DNA of 64,000 nucleotides from Mesorhizobium sp. ORS 3324 (lineage in GTDB: Bacteria > Pseudomonadota > Alphaproteobacteria > Rhizobiales > Rhizobiaceae), in contig LM655192.1 of NCBI GenBank assembly GCA_000824825.2, positions 109,113-173,112 on the forward strand. The letters run 5' to 3'. The notes under the pieces were generated by a model, which saw only the letters and a list, made by a program, of their open reading frames with translations, was not told where the DNA came from and did no database searches. Positions within the stretch are counted from its first letter, which is position 1. Every line of letters begins with the position of its first letter. Position numbers and translations under genes: made by a program. This document shows positions 40,815-53,543 of the stretch, in pieces.

Positions 40815-41335
40815 TCACGGGACACTTCGGTCCGCCTGAGCCGCATCGCCGGCGGGCATGTCCTCACGCATCGAGAAGGCGCGACCGAGGCTGAAGGTCA
40901 GCACATAGAGCGGAATGTTGATGGCGATGCCGACCAGGGGCAGGTAACTCGTCCATTGCCACACCGGGGAGAAGAACGGCTCGCCGTAGCCGTCGCACAG
41001 AAGCGAGGAGCCGTACGCCCATAGCACCCCGACGGCGGTTGCAGCGGCAAAGAGCTTGATGCAAGCGACGATGTGCGTTGCCCGAGCCGGCTCCGGCAAG
41101 AGGCGCTGCCACAGGATCAGGCACAGAACCGGGACCGCGTAGACGAGGCTCTGAACGGCCAACATCGGGATTGTGCCATTGGCCGCGGCGAGGAATTCCG
41201 ATCGCGTTTGGAGCCGCGGGCAGACCTCGCTCGAGGTCGTCGACAACAGCCGAAAGACGAATGGGCCGAGGAACCAGAAAAAGAACAGCGAAGGCCAGAA
41301 GACGGCTGCAAGCAATGCCCGGACCGCCAGCCTGG

Positions 41336-41339
<4 letters not shown>
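40815..41339 (-). CDS. Four-helix membrane protein, unknown
   Basis: The 174-aa product from TTG 41339 has four hydrophobic helices: [54 protein letters not shown] and [18 protein letters not shown]. The TTG overlaps the TGA of purL, so translation would be coupled. Upstream in-frame codons lie inside purL and look like antisense noise of its code. No family was recognised. The gene sits between purL and bolA. Confidence 0.62.
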
Positions 41340-43567
<2,228 letters not shown>

Positions 43568-43712
43568 GAGCGGCGATTTATATCCGTGGAAGAGGGGATT
43601 TTTCGAGTCTCCTCTTATCGCAAGCTTTCGCGCGATACACCCCACCGGATGACGAAAAAACGCCAGAAAACCGCAGCGTCGGCGAGCGCCCGGCCGGCAG
43701 CTCTCGATCCGG

Positions 43713-45122
43713 TCAGGAAAAACTGTCGTAGCCGGCGCGGCCTTCGTCGAGCAGGCGGCGGATGACCGCGACGCCGCCGGCGACATCCTGGCTCTGTTGC
43801 GGCTTCGACACGCCGAAGCGGACGCCGTGGAACACCTGCTCGGAACGGCCGGCCTTGAACTCGTCCTCGTCGTCGATGAGCACGCCCTGCGCCAGGCAGG
43901 CATTCTTGAAGGTGCCCGACAGCCAAGGATCCGGCAAGGTCAGCCAGACGAAGGGCACATTGTCCCTTGTCTTGAAGTCGAAGCCGGCGAGCATCTCGCG
44001 CACGATGGCGAGACGGGCCTGGATCTCGGCGATGCAGCGCTGGCGGATCTCACGCGCTTCGCCGGAGGCCACCAGCCTCGAGCCGACCTCTGCCAGCAGG
44101 AAAGGCAGGCCGCCGGTCATCATCTTGTGCGCGACGCGGATGCGGTGGCGATAGGCCGGCGGGCAGGAGAGCCAGCCGCCACGCACACCTGCCGCGACCG
44201 ACTTCGACAGGCCGCCGGCGACGATGGTGCGCTCGGGCGCATATTCGGCAAGCAGTGGCGTCGGGTCGTCGGTCAGCTCGCCATAGAGGTCGTCCTCGAT
44301 CAGCACGACATTGTATTGACGCGCGATGTGCGCGATCGCCTGTCGGCGGTCCGCCGAAAGCGTCACCAAGGTCGGGTTCTTGGCAGTCGGCATCAGGAAC
44401 ATCATCTTGGGATGTTTTTGCGCGCAGACGCGCTCGAAATCGTCGGGGTCGATACCCCCGTCATCCGTCGAGACCAGGGCGGTGCGGCGTCCGATCAGCC
44501 CGGCGCTGCGCGAGATCTGTGAATAGGTGAGATGCTCGAAGACGACATAGTCGCCAGGAGTGGTCAGCGCCGCGATCGCCGCCATCACGGCGGCGTGGGT
44601 GCCAAGCGTCGGCACGATTGAATCGGGCGAGGGGCGGAAGGAATTGCGCCCCAGCCAGCGGCTGCCCGCCTCGTACCAGCGTTCGGGAAAATCCCTCGTA
44701 TAGCTCGAAATGTCGTGGGGGTGGTCTTCCGCAGTCCGCGCCAACACTTCGGCGATGATTGCGCCCTGGCCGATATCGGGCGCGGCGGTGCTGTCGAAGC
44801 GCAGCTTGCCGTCCGGCGCATCGATGAGGCGTGTGCCTTGCTCCGTGGGCTCCAGGTCGGGCTTCGGACTCTCGGCGCGCTGTGCCGTCACATAGGTGCC
44901 GCGCCCGACCTCGCCGCTCACCAGGCCGCGTTCGCGCAGCAGCTGATAGGCCCGGCCGACCGTGCCGACGGTCGTGCCGATGTCATAGGCAAGATCGCGC
45001 TGCGGCGGCAGTTTTGCGCCGGCATCGATGACGCCCTTGTCGATATCTGACTCAATGCTGTCAGCAAGACGCTGATACAGCGGCCCGGAGCCGGAGGAGA
45101 GATCGGGGAGCCAATTTGTCAT
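43713..45122 (-). CDS. MocR-type regulator (GntR helix-turn-helix plus aminotransferase fold)
   Basis: The 469-aa product begins with a GntR winged helix ([59 protein letters not shown]). It continues into a fold-type I aminotransferase domain with the PLP lysine in [14 protein letters not shown] and [11 protein letters not shown] carrying the cofactor aspartate. MocR proteins use PLP or an amine as an effector; known cases govern vitamin B6, GABA, taurine or ectoine genes. Its target is not clear. It is divergent from the DUF1127 gene, with a 91-base shared control region. Confidence 0.93.
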   Translation of the reverse strand: MTNWLPDLSSGSGPLYQRLADSIESDIDKGVIDAGAKLPPQRDLAYDIGTTVGTVGRAYQLLRERGLVSGEVGRGTYVTAQRAESPKPDLEPTEQGTRLIDAPDGKLRFDSTAAPDIGQGAIIAEVLARTAEDHPHDISSYTRDFPERWYEAGSRWLGRNSFRPSPDSIVPTLGTHAAVMAAIAALTTPGDYVVFEHLTYSQISRSAGLIGRRTALVSTDDGGIDPDDFERVCAQKHPKMMFLMPTAKNPTLVTLSADRRQAIAHIARQYNVVLIEDDLYGELTDDPTPLLAEYAPERTIVAGGLSKSVAAGVRGGWLSCPPAYRHRIRVAHKMMTGGLPFLLAEVGSRLVASGEAREIRQRCIAEIQARLAIVREMLAGFDFKTRDNVPFVWLTLPDPWLSGTFKNACLAQGVLIDDEDEFKAGRSEQVFHGVRFGVSKPQQSQDVAGGVAVIRRLLDEGRAGYDSFS

Positions 45123-45187
45123 GGTGACAATTTTCTATATTGCGCCGCGCGATGAGTCAATCCATATCGAACCCGCGATTGATAAGG

Positions 45188-45232
45188 TACAATCGAGACA
45201 AGGTAGAACGACAATGGATACAATCGAGACAA
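45188..45232. promoter_or_regulatory. Direct repeats between MocR gene and DUF1127 gene
   Basis: TACAATCGAGACAA occurs at 45188-45201 and again at 45219-45232, exactly 31 bases (three helical turns) apart. The second copy lies inside the first codons of the DUF1127 gene. MocR regulators typically bind direct repeats in the divergent region, so this is a candidate operator. A related GACAAT also occurs at 45125-45130. Confidence 0.5.
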
Positions 45233-45462
45233 TCCGCTACGCCGGGCCGGCGTTTCGCTCGAAGACCGACCCTCTGACCCATCGCGGCTTCGTCGGTCGC
45301 GTGATGGTCGTGCTCCATTCTCTCGCCAGGCAGATCGACCGCATGCTGCAGCGTCGACGTGGTCGCCTCGCGCTTATGGAAATGACGGACGAGCAGCTCA
45401 AGGATATCGGCGTCTCGCGTTGCGACGCTCACCGCGAGGCCATCAGACCGTTCTGGGAATGA
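45214..45462 (+). CDS. DUF1127 small protein
   Basis: The 82-aa product has a 40-residue N-terminal part and a C-terminal DUF1127 (YjiS-like) domain: RRRGRLALMEMTDEQLKDIGVSRCDAHREA. The arginine-rich helix plus DIGVSR motif is typical. DUF1127 proteins in alphaproteobacteria are linked to small-RNA maturation, RNA binding and phosphate metabolism. ATG 45214 lies between the two direct repeats, so binding there would block both transcription and the initiation region. Confidence 0.9.
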   Translation: MDTIETIRYAGPAFRSKTDPLTHRGFVGRVMVVLHSLARQIDRMLQRRRGRLALMEMTDEQLKDIGVSRCDAHREAIRPFWE

Positions 45463-45495
45463 CCGCTTCCGGACTAGACACGCTCGCCCCGCGAA

Positions 45496-46125
45496 TCATT
45501 TTCGCAGGCGGGCGATGCCGTGATCGACAAGCACGGCGAAGACGCCCAACACGACAAACAGCGCCGTGAGGCCGAACGACCATGCGGCAACGCTGATCGC
45601 ACCGTTCTTCGCCACGTCCAGGAACGGGTAGGGCACTTCGCCGGCGAATGGCGCCCGCATCAGCGCATAGGCGAGATAGGCGAGCGGGTAGATCATCCAC
45701 CTCGAAATGTCCGTCCAGCGCGTCTTGCCGTCGGCGCCGGCGATCAGCCACCACAGCACGAAGATCAGCGGCGCCATATAGTGGAGCAGGATATCGCAAA
45801 ACAGGAACAGGCCCTGCGGCTGCCACAGCTGCGCCAGCACGGTATGGTAGACAATCATGACCAGGGTCATGGCGACCGCGACACCGGCCCGCATGCGCTT
45901 GCCGGCGAAGGCCGGGAACCAGGCATAGCCCGTGGGCGACAGCAGTGACGCATGCACCATCACCGCGGCGATATTGGTCAGGATGGTGAAGAAGCTGAAA
46001 TAGAAGACGATCGAGCCGAGCAGGCCGCGGCCTGCCGCCATCGACGCAGGAAGCGTGATCGCGAACTGCAGGACGAGCGCTATAAGCCCGATGACCAGTC
46101 CCGCTTTCTGCAGGAACCGGCCCAT
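45496..46125 (-). CDS. Pr6Pr-family membrane protein
   Basis: The 209-aa product has six hydrophobic segments and the Pr6Pr layout: FYFSFFTILTNIAAVMVHAS near the N-terminus, TVLAQLWQPQG after the third helix, ILLHYMAPLIFVLWWL, and YPLAYLAYALMRAPFAG. The family is uncharacterised. Start at ATG 46125 is 7 bases after the lipoprotein gene stop, so the two are probably cotranscribed downstream of purQ. Confidence 0.88.
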   Translation of the reverse strand: MGRFLQKAGLVIGLIALVLQFAITLPASMAAGRGLLGSIVFYFSFFTILTNIAAVMVHASLLSPTGYAWFPAFAGKRMRAGVAVAMTLVMIVYHTVLAQLWQPQGLFLFCDILLHYMAPLIFVLWWLIAGADGKTRWTDISRWMIYPLAYLAYALMRAPFAGEVPYPFLDVAKNGAISVAAWSFGLTALFVVLGVFAVLVDHGIARLRK

Positions 46126-46132
46126 GGCAGGC

Positions 46133-46543
46133 TCAGGCGGCAGCGGCGCAGGACGGATTGCCGGCCTGCCAGCGGGCGATGTCGGCACCGATGCGCGCGC
46201 CGAGCGGTTCGGCCATCAGCGGCCCGAATACGTCCACCTTGCTGGAATTGCCCTGTGCCTGCACGACCAGCAGCGGCTTGCCGCCATAGTGCTTGGCCGG
46301 CACCAGCAGGAAGCGCGGCGTGCCGCTGTAGGAATTGAGCTCGTTGGCCATCTGGTAGGGCTTGAAGGCTGGGTCCTTGCTGGCGATCCAGCATTTATGC
46401 GCGGCAATGGCGACCTGCTCCATGGCAAGCAGCGAAGCGCTCTTGGCAGACGGCACCGGGGTAGACTTCGAGCCGGACTGGCAGGAAGCAAGCGCAAGCC
46501 CAGCGGCGGCCAGGAGAGCAAGGCGAGCAGTCGTCAGTCTCAT
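46133..46543 (-). CDS. Small putative lipoprotein
   Basis: The 136-aa product begins with a lipobox signal (MRLTTARLALLAAAGLALAS, then C). The mature part has a second cysteine (AAHKCWIASKD) and a third near the end (GNPSCAAAA), and a single small domain of about 100 residues (MANELNSYSGTPRFLLVPAKHYGGKPLLVVQA, in parts). It should be tethered to a membrane. No family was recognised. It is 58 bases after purQ on the same strand. Confidence 0.78.
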   Translation of the reverse strand: MRLTTARLALLAAAGLALASCQSGSKSTPVPSAKSASLLAMEQVAIAAHKCWIASKDPAFKPYQMANELNSYSGTPRFLLVPAKHYGGKPLLVVQAQGNSSKVDVFGPLMAEPLGARIGADIARWQAGNPSCAAAA

Positions 46544-46601
46544 GGTCAGGCCGCCCCCGTTGGTCTGAAAGAATTGTTCTGAAGGAATTGTCTGAAAAGG
46601 A

Positions 46602-47270
46602 TCAAGCGGCGATGCCGAGCGCGCCTTCGAACAGCGCGCGGCCGTCGCTCCCACCATGTGCCGCTTCGATCAGGTTCTCCGGGTGCGGCATCAGGCCAAG
46701 CACATTGCCCCTCTCGTTGACGATGCCGGCGATGTCGTTGATCGAGCCATTCGGGTTCGTGCCTTCGGCATATCGGAACACCACCTGGCCTTCTCCTTCG
46801 AGGCGGGCCAGCGTCGCGGCATCGGCGAAATAGTTGCCGTCATGATGGGCCACCGGTGAGCGGATGATCTCACCCGGCTTGTAACGGCGGGTGAACATGG
46901 TGTTGGCGTTGGCGACCTGGAGCTTTACCTGCCTGCAGACGAACTTCAGCGACGCATTGCGCATCAGCGCGCCGGGCAGCAACCCCGCCTCGACGAGGAT
47001 CTGGAAGCCGTTGCAGACGCCGATGACCATGACGCCCTTGGCCGCCTTTTCCGCCACCGCCCGCATCACCGGCATGCGCGCGGCAATCGCGCCGCAGCGC
47101 AGATAGTCGCCGAAGGAGAAGCCGCCGGGAATGGCGATCAGGTCGACATCGGGGATTTCGGTGTCGGTCTGCCAGACTGTCGCCGGCGCTTGACCGGAAA
47201 TCTTGGTCAGCGCCGCGATCATGTCGCGGTCGCGGTTGAGGCCAGGCAGGAGGACGACGGCTGATTTCAT
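46602..47270 (-). CDS. purQ: Phosphoribosylformylglycinamidine synthase, PurQ glutaminase subunit
   Basis: The 222-aa product is a class I amidotransferase with the nucleophile in GVCNGFQIL, the oxyanion loop in [16 protein letters not shown] and the His-Glu pair in [15 protein letters not shown]. It releases ammonia from glutamine for PurL. An AGGA ribosome site lies just before the ATG, 8 bases past the reconstructed stop of the upstream small gene. Confidence 0.98.
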   Translation of the reverse strand: MKSAVVLLPGLNRDRDMIAALTKISGQAPATVWQTDTEIPDVDLIAIPGGFSFGDYLRCGAIAARMPVMRAVAEKAAKGVMVIGVCNGFQILVEAGLLPGALMRNASLKFVCRQVKLQVANANTMFTRRYKPGEIIRSPVAHHDGNYFADAATLARLEGEGQVVFRYAEGTNPNGSINDIAGIVNERGNVLGLMPHPENLIEAAHGGSDGRALFEGALGIAA

Positions 47271-47278
47271 TTTGGTTC

Positions 47279-47520
47279 CTAGGGCCTATAGTTTGCGGCC
47301 AGTTCTCGCAAATCCAGCCGTCGGTCTATGCGTTCAAGGCGTTCGTCTTGCCGGACAAGAATGCCGTAAATGTTGTGAATGTCCCTTTGCGTTGCCGTTG
47401 CATGGCTCGCATCGCACTCAACTCCTGCTGTGCCTCGGAGAAATCCTCACAAAGTTCACCGAGTTCGTGATCCACTCGCTTGAGAAGCTCGTACATCATT
47501 TCACCCGTAACCTCCGGCAC
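47279..47520 (-). pseudogene. Frameshifted small coiled-coil gene in purine operon
   Basis: The first frame (start GTG 47520 or ATG 47502) encodes MMYELLKRVDHELGELCEDF and continues to a stop at 47326, but after about 47400 the residues lose the coiled-coil pattern. Reading on in another frame gives QRDIHNIYGILVRQDERLER and then [16 protein letters not shown], ending at TAG 47279-47281. This is the usual heptad-rich end of small rhizobial proteins with a RLERIERRLDL tail. A one-base loss or gain near 47380-47403 explains it. Whether it is a real mutation, a sequencing error or programmed shifting cannot be told. Confidence 0.65.
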
Positions 47521-47524
47521 AACC

Positions 47525-47764
47525 TTAGGTTATGGCCACACTATAATTCTCAATCACCGTGTTCGCCAGAAGCTTGTCGCACATGGCCTTGAGGTCGGCT
47601 TCGGCTTTGGCCTTGTCGGTGCCGGTGAGCTCGATGTCGAACACCTTGCCCTGGCGCACCTGGCCGACGCCATCGAAGCCCAGCCCTGAAAGCGCGTGCT
47701 CGATCGCCTTGCCCTGCGGGTCGAGGACGCCGTTCTTGAGGGTGACGGTGATGCGGGCTTTCAT
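47525..47764 (-). CDS. purS: Phosphoribosylformylglycinamidine synthase, PurS subunit
   Basis: The 79-aa product is PurS: ARITVTLKNGVLDPQGKAIE, then LGFDGVGQVRQGKVFDIEL and a C-terminal LLANTVIENYSV. It holds PurL and PurQ together as a complex. ATG 47764 was chosen; the frame is open further upstream through purC. It is 68 bases after purC. Confidence 0.97.
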   Translation of the reverse strand: MKARITVTLKNGVLDPQGKAIEHALSGLGFDGVGQVRQGKVFDIELTGTDKAKAEADLKAMCDKLLANTVIENYSVAIT

Positions 47765-47832
47765 CGATACTCCTGGGTGATCGGTAGTGCCGAGAGCGAG
47801 CCCGCCGGTTCCGGCAGGGCCCGCACCGGCAG

Positions 47833-48627
47833 TTAGTGCTTCGTGCTCTTCGACGGCTCGGAGGAGGCGACAAGCACGGGCCCCGTCGGGCGCGGCGGCT
47901 CGTTCTCGTTCATGATGCCGAGACGGCGGGCGACTTCCTGGTAGGCTTCGACCAGCCCGCCCATGTCGCGGCGGAAGCGGTCCTTGTCGAGCTTGTCCTG
48001 GGTTGCGACATCCCACAGCCGGCAGGAATCCGGCGAGATCTCGTCGGCGACGACGATGCGCATCATGTCGCCCTCGAAGAGGCGCCCGCATTCGATCTTG
48101 AAGTCGACGAGCTGAATGCCGACGCCCAGGAACAGGCCGGAGAGGAAGTCGTTGACGCGGATGGCGAGCGCCATGATGTCATCGATTTCCTGCGGGCTTG
48201 CCCAGCCGAAAGCGGTGATATGCTCTTCCGACACCATCGGATCGTCCAGCGCATCGGCCTTGTAATAGAATTCGATGATCGAGCGCGGCAGCACGGTGCC
48301 TTCCTCGATGCCGAGCCGCTTGGCCAGCGAGCCGGCCGCGACGTTGCGCACCACCACTTCGAGCGGGATGATCTCGACTTCCTTGATCAGCTGCTCGCGC
48401 ATATTGAGCCGGCGGATGAAATGGGTCGGGATGCCCATGCGGTTCAGGTGGTTGAAGATGTGCTCGGAAATGCGGTTGTTGAGCACGCCCTTGCCATCGA
48501 CCACTTCGTGCTTTTTCTTGTTGAAGGCGGTGGCGTCGTCCTTGAAGAACTGGATCAGCGTTCCCGGCTCCGGGCCTTCATAGAGGATCTTGGCCTTGCC
48601 TTCGTAGATGCGGCGGCGATTTTTCAT
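47833..48627 (-). CDS. purC: SAICAR synthetase PurC
   Basis: The 264-aa product has the family motifs [23 protein letters not shown] near the N-terminus, [17 protein letters not shown] and the C-terminal [10 protein letters not shown] and [12 protein letters not shown] segments. It joins aspartate to CAIR. It is the first gene of the leftward purC-purS-(small gene)-purQ-lipoprotein-Pr6Pr run. The 275-base gap to the divergent zeta-subunit gene should hold its promoter; no PurR or guanine riboswitch signature was recognised there. Confidence 0.97.
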   Translation of the reverse strand: MKNRRRIYEGKAKILYEGPEPGTLIQFFKDDATAFNKKKHEVVDGKGVLNNRISEHIFNHLNRMGIPTHFIRRLNMREQLIKEVEIIPLEVVVRNVAAGSLAKRLGIEEGTVLPRSIIEFYYKADALDDPMVSEEHITAFGWASPQEIDDIMALAIRVNDFLSGLFLGVGIQLVDFKIECGRLFEGDMMRIVVADEISPDSCRLWDVATQDKLDKDRFRRDMGGLVEAYQEVARRLGIMNENEPPRPTGPVLVASSEPSKSTKH

Positions 48628-48902
48628 CTGATTTTTTCTCTGGATTGGCGGGCAGGCGGCAAGCGACCAGTTCCTGTCCGTCTGCCTAAATTAGTTGCGG
48701 CGACGGTGTCGTTCAATGCCGGTGTCTATAGCAATCACAATGTTTGCTCAATCGGCAAATCCTGCCAATCAACCGGTTTCGGGATCGAAATGCCGCAGCG
48801 CAGCATGCAACGTAGCATATTGACCGACCCGCGACCTTTTGGTTTGTGCTTGGCCAGCAGGCATTTTGTCGCCAAGCGAATCGGATTGACCGGAGGGACG
48901 TC

Positions 48903-49223
48903 ATGAGCAGCATGAAAGACCGCGAAGAGGGCTTCGAGCGCAAATTCGTCTTCGACGAGGAACTCCGCTTCAAGGCCTCGGCGCGCCGCAACAGGGCGCT
49001 CGGCCTATGGGCCGCCGAAAAGCTGGGCAAAACCGGCGCCGCCGCCGAGGCCTATGCCAAGGAAGTGGTTGTGTCCGACATCGAGGAAGCCGGCGACCAC
49101 GATGTCTTCCGCAAGATCCGCAAGGATTTCGACGCGGCCGGCGTCAATCAGTCGGACCACCAGATCCGCCGCACCATGGACGAGCTGATGGCGCAGGCGA
49201 TCGAGCAGATCAAGAACAGCTGA
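48903..49223 (+). CDS. F1-ATPase inhibitor zeta subunit (DUF1476)
   Basis: The 106-aa product matches DUF1476: SSMKDREEGFERKFVFDEEL, then RRNRALGLWAAEKLG and an acidic helical end. In Paracoccus and other alphaproteobacteria this protein blocks ATP hydrolysis by F1. GGAGG lies 7 bases before ATG 48903. A perfect terminator follows. Confidence 0.95.
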   Translation: MSSMKDREEGFERKFVFDEELRFKASARRNRALGLWAAEKLGKTGAAAEAYAKEVVVSDIEEAGDHDVFRKIRKDFDAAGVNQSDHQIRRTMDELMAQAIEQIKNS

Positions 49224-49241
49224 ATATCATTGGACCAATCG

Positions 49242-49268
49242 ACCGCCCGGCTCAGCCGGGCGGTTTTT
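49242..49268 (+). terminator. Rho-independent terminator after zeta-subunit gene
   Basis: ACCGCCCGGC at 49242-49251 pairs perfectly with GCCGGGCGGT at 49255-49264 across a 3-base loop and is followed by TTTT. It lies 18 bases after the stop codon. Confidence 0.92.
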
Positions 49269-49326
49269 CTTTGCCTTTGCCGCCGTTTCCGGCTGAAACT
49301 GCGCATTGTCAACGAGGAAAGTTCCG

Positions 49327-50100
49327 ATGTCGCTCAAGTCCCGCCTGGCCGCCGACGAAACGCTGTTTACCGCGTGGTCCGGCGTGCCGGATGCGCTGAC
49401 GGTCGAAATCATCGCCAAGCAGGGCTTTGATGCCGTCACCCTCGACATGCAGCATGGCGGCCACCACGAGGACAGCGTGCTGCGCGGCCTCGTGCCGGTG
49501 CTTGCCGCCAACAAGCCGGCGCTGGTGCGCATTCCGGTCGGCCGTTTCGACATGGCGAGCCGGGCGCTCGATTTCGGCGCCGAGGCGGTCATCGCGCCGA
49601 TGGTGAACTCGGTGGCCGATGCCAGGCAGTTCGCCGCGGCGATGAAATATCCGCCGATGGGCGAGCGCTCCTGGGGCCCGACCTATGCCTTCCCGCGCCA
49701 CGGCAAGGGCGACCATGCCGAATGGCTGCGGGACAGCAACCAGCGCACCATGGCCTTCGCGATGGTCGAGACGCGAGCGGCCTTCGAGGCGATCGACGGC
49801 ATCCTCGAAACGCCCGGCATCGACGGTATCTTCGTCGGCCCGTCGGATTTCTCGATCGCCTGGTCGAACGGCACCACCGTCAATTCGACGCTGGAAAGCA
49901 TGATGGAAACGGTCGCCTCGATCGCCGAGCGGACGCGCAAGGCAGGCAAGCATGCGGCGATCTACGTGATAGAGCCGGCCGTCGCCGGCCGTGTGGTGTC
50001 GATGGGTTACCGGCTGCTCGCCATGGGCTCGGACCACACGCTGATTTCGCTGGGCGCCAAGACGCTGTTGAAGAGCATGCGCGATTCGATCGGCGCCTGA
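49327..50100 (+). CDS. HpcH/HpaI-family aldolase
   Basis: The 257-aa product is a class II aldolase of the HpcH/HpaI (2-keto-3-deoxy acid) family. Conserved parts are KQGFDAVTLDMQHG, PVLAANKPALVRIPV, FVGPSDFSI and the metal-site glutamate in MVETRAAFEAIDGI. It should reversibly cleave a 2-oxo-4-hydroxy acid to pyruvate and an aldehyde; substrate unknown. ATG 49327 has GAGGAAAG just upstream. Confidence 0.92.
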   Translation: MSLKSRLAADETLFTAWSGVPDALTVEIIAKQGFDAVTLDMQHGGHHEDSVLRGLVPVLAANKPALVRIPVGRFDMASRALDFGAEAVIAPMVNSVADARQFAAAMKYPPMGERSWGPTYAFPRHGKGDHAEWLRDSNQRTMAFAMVETRAAFEAIDGILETPGIDGIFVGPSDFSIAWSNGTTVNSTLESMMETVASIAERTRKAGKHAAIYVIEPAVAGRVVSMGYRLLAMGSDHTLISLGAKTLLKSMRDSIGA

Positions 50101-50120
50101 GCCCCCCGAGCCAGCTGGGT

Positions 50121-50678
50121 TTAGCGCTCCTTCAATTCCGTCAGGAACTTGGCGAAGGTCATCGAGCCTTCCGGCCAGGGACCGAACCCGGCATCCGCAT
50201 TGAGATGGCCGGCATCGCCGGCGTCGATGAAGAGCGCCCCCCAGGCGGCGGCGATGTCCTCGGCGACCGCGAAGGCGCAGAACGGATCGTTGCGGCTGGC
50301 GATCACGATCGAGGGAAAGGGCAGCGGCTCGCGCGAATAGGGACCGAAGGTCATCAGGTGCCTCGGCCTGATCTCCGGATTGGAGACATCGGGTGGCGCG
50401 ACGAAGAAGGCGCCCGCAACCGGTTTCTGGAATTGCGGGATGGCCTGAACCGCAGCCGCCACACCAAGCGAGTGCGCGACGATCACCACCGGCCGCTCGG
50501 CCTCGTTGACGGCTTTGGCCACGCTCGCCGTCCAGTCCTCGCGCACCGGCTTCGACCATTCGGCCTGCTCGACCCGGCGCGCCGTCGACAGTTTCGACTG
50601 CCAGCGGGTCTGCCAGTGCTCGGGGCCGGAATTGGTGTAGCCCGGCACGATGAGGATATCTGCGTCCTTGACTTTCAT
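50121..50678 (-). CDS. RBBP9/YdeN-family serine hydrolase
   Basis: The 185-aa product starts with ILIVPGYTNSGPEHWQTRW, typical of RBBP9/YdeN. The serine nucleophile is in AHSLGVAAA, the acid in ASRNDPFC and the histidine in GDAGHLNADAGFGPWPEG. The family has small-substrate esterase or peptidase activity. It converges with the aldolase gene, 20 bases apart. Confidence 0.93.
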   Translation of the reverse strand: MKVKDADILIVPGYTNSGPEHWQTRWQSKLSTARRVEQAEWSKPVREDWTASVAKAVNEAERPVVIVAHSLGVAAAVQAIPQFQKPVAGAFFVAPPDVSNPEIRPRHLMTFGPYSREPLPFPSIVIASRNDPFCAFAVAEDIAAAWGALFIDAGDAGHLNADAGFGPWPEGSMTFAKFLTELKER

Positions 50679-50878
50679 GGCGCGGATGTAGCGAGCGGCC
50701 TTGTCTCATGCAACCATGCCGGTGGACGCGGCACATTCACGATTGTGAACAACCTGTTCGAATCTTTCCATCTTGTGTGAACGATCGCGATGGACGATCT
50801 GATGTGGAAACAGGAACAACTAATAAACCAGATGGCGAGGCTCCCCATGGAGAGACAGTCGCCCGAACGGAGAGTTTG

Positions 50879-51691
50879 ATGAGTGAACTGCCTTTTGCCG
50901 CGACCACTCCGGTAAGCGTCTCGCGCGTCGGGTTGAAGGCGCGCAACGCCGAAAACCTGGCCGCCTATTACCGCGCCGTCGTCGGCCTGCAGGAACTGAG
51001 CCGTGCCGACGGGGCGATCACGCTCGGCGCCGCCAACCGGCCGCTGCTGGTGCTTGAACAGGACGCTTCGGCGAAGCCCGACGACCCGCACAGCGCCGGC
51101 CTCTTCCATACCGCCTTCCTGCTGCCGTCGCGCGCCGATCTCGGCCGCTGGATCAGTCACGCCGCCGCCAACAGGATCGGCATCGAAGGCGCGTCCGACC
51201 ATCTGGTCAGCGAGGCACTTTACCTCACCGACCCCGAGGGCAACGGCATCGAGATCTATGCCGACCGACGTCCGCAGGACTGGAAATGGAACGGCGACAA
51301 GATCGCCATGTCGACCGAGCGGCTCAATCTGCCCGCGGTCGTTGCCAGCGTGCCGTCAGGCGATGCCGGCTGGCAGGGCGCGCCGGAGAACACCATCGTC
51401 GGCCATGTGCATCTGCGCGTCGGCCGTCCGGAAGACGCCGAGGCCTGGTGGCATGACGAGTTCGGCTTCGACACTGTGGCCAAATATGGCGGCCAGGCGG
51501 TGTTTCTGTCGTCCGGCCACTATCATCACCACATCGGCGCCAATGCCTGGCGCAGCAGCGGCGCCGGTCGCCGCGATCCCGCCCGCTCAGGCCTCGCCTG
51601 GGTCGAAATGCGCTCGGATAATGTGAAGGCCGAGACGACCCGAGAAGACCCCTGGGGCACGGTGATCAGGACCGTGCCGGGCAAGGCTTGA
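50879..51691 (+). CDS. VOC-family two-domain dioxygenase-like protein
   Basis: The 270-aa product has two vicinal-oxygen-chelate units: one starting VGLKARNAENLAAYYRAVVG with a metal histidine in HTAFLLP, and one starting VGHVHLRVGRPEDAEAWWHDE. It resembles the CatE/COG2514 catechol-2,3-dioxygenase-like group. ATG 50879 has GGAGAG upstream; about 57 earlier in-frame residues look non-coding. The substrate is unknown. Confidence 0.88.
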   Translation: MSELPFAATTPVSVSRVGLKARNAENLAAYYRAVVGLQELSRADGAITLGAANRPLLVLEQDASAKPDDPHSAGLFHTAFLLPSRADLGRWISHAAANRIGIEGASDHLVSEALYLTDPEGNGIEIYADRRPQDWKWNGDKIAMSTERLNLPAVVASVPSGDAGWQGAPENTIVGHVHLRVGRPEDAEAWWHDEFGFDTVAKYGGQAVFLSSGHYHHHIGANAWRSSGAGRRDPARSGLAWVEMRSDNVKAETTREDPWGTVIRTVPGKA

Positions 51692-51709
51692 TTGAGGGTC
51701 GGCGACAGC

Positions 51710-51740
51710 TTCTTTTCTCCCCGTAAACGGGGAGAAGGAA
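51710..51740. repeat. Single family A hairpin
   Basis: CTTTTCTCCCCGTAAACGGG followed by GAGAAGG is one unit of the palindrome family seen at 21 and 29 kb. It lies between convergent genes (VOC protein and purB), a likely bidirectional terminator. Confidence 0.65.
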
Positions 51741-51748
51741 AGCTCGCC

Positions 51749-53056
<1,308 letters not shown>

Positions 53057-53219
53057 CGTTTCAGGTCCTGCCAGGGAGAAGCTTCGGCCGCGTCCTAACA
53101 GAGGCTGGCCCAATGCTCAACGCCGCTGCCGCTCGATGCATCCAATCCGGCGCTCATTTGTTATTGTCGACGTCTCACCTCGACAGGGACGCGCGACCAG
53201 CATTGAGCGGAGGACCGGC

Positions 53220-53477
53220 ATGACCACCGACATCAGCAAGATACGCGAGCATATGGAAGTGATCGGCGCCGATGGCGTCCATATCGGCACCGTCGACAAG
53301 ATCGATGGTCAGCGGATCAAGCTGACCAAGGCCGACAGCGGCATGGGTATGCACAAAGGCCATCACCACTACATTCCGCTGGCCCTGGTCGCGGAGATCG
53401 AGGGACAAAAAGTCTGGCTGTCGGCGAATTCGGATGTCGCTGTGACCTTCGAGGAAGAGAAATCCGACCCAACCTGA
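53220..53477 (+). CDS. DUF2171 protein
   Basis: The 85-aa product is a PRC-barrel-like DUF2171 domain: IREHMEVIGADGVHIGTVDKIDGQRIKLTK, in parts, and HHYIPLALVAEIEGQKVWLS. Members are common in alphaproteobacteria and have no proven role. ATG 53220 follows GGAGG. It is divergent from purB. Confidence 0.9.
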   Translation: MTTDISKIREHMEVIGADGVHIGTVDKIDGQRIKLTKADSGMGMHKGHHHYIPLALVAEIEGQKVWLSANSDVAVTFEEEKSDPT

Positions 53478-53543
53478 ACGTGAATGCCGAAAAGCGCGGG
53501 CACAGCCATTCGCCGGGCGGCGTCGCCTGAACAATCGCACAAC

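Noticed and set aside
48628..48902. A purine riboswitch before purC
   Set aside because: No conserved three-way-junction loops were found in the 275-base gap. Alphaproteobacterial pur genes generally lack it.
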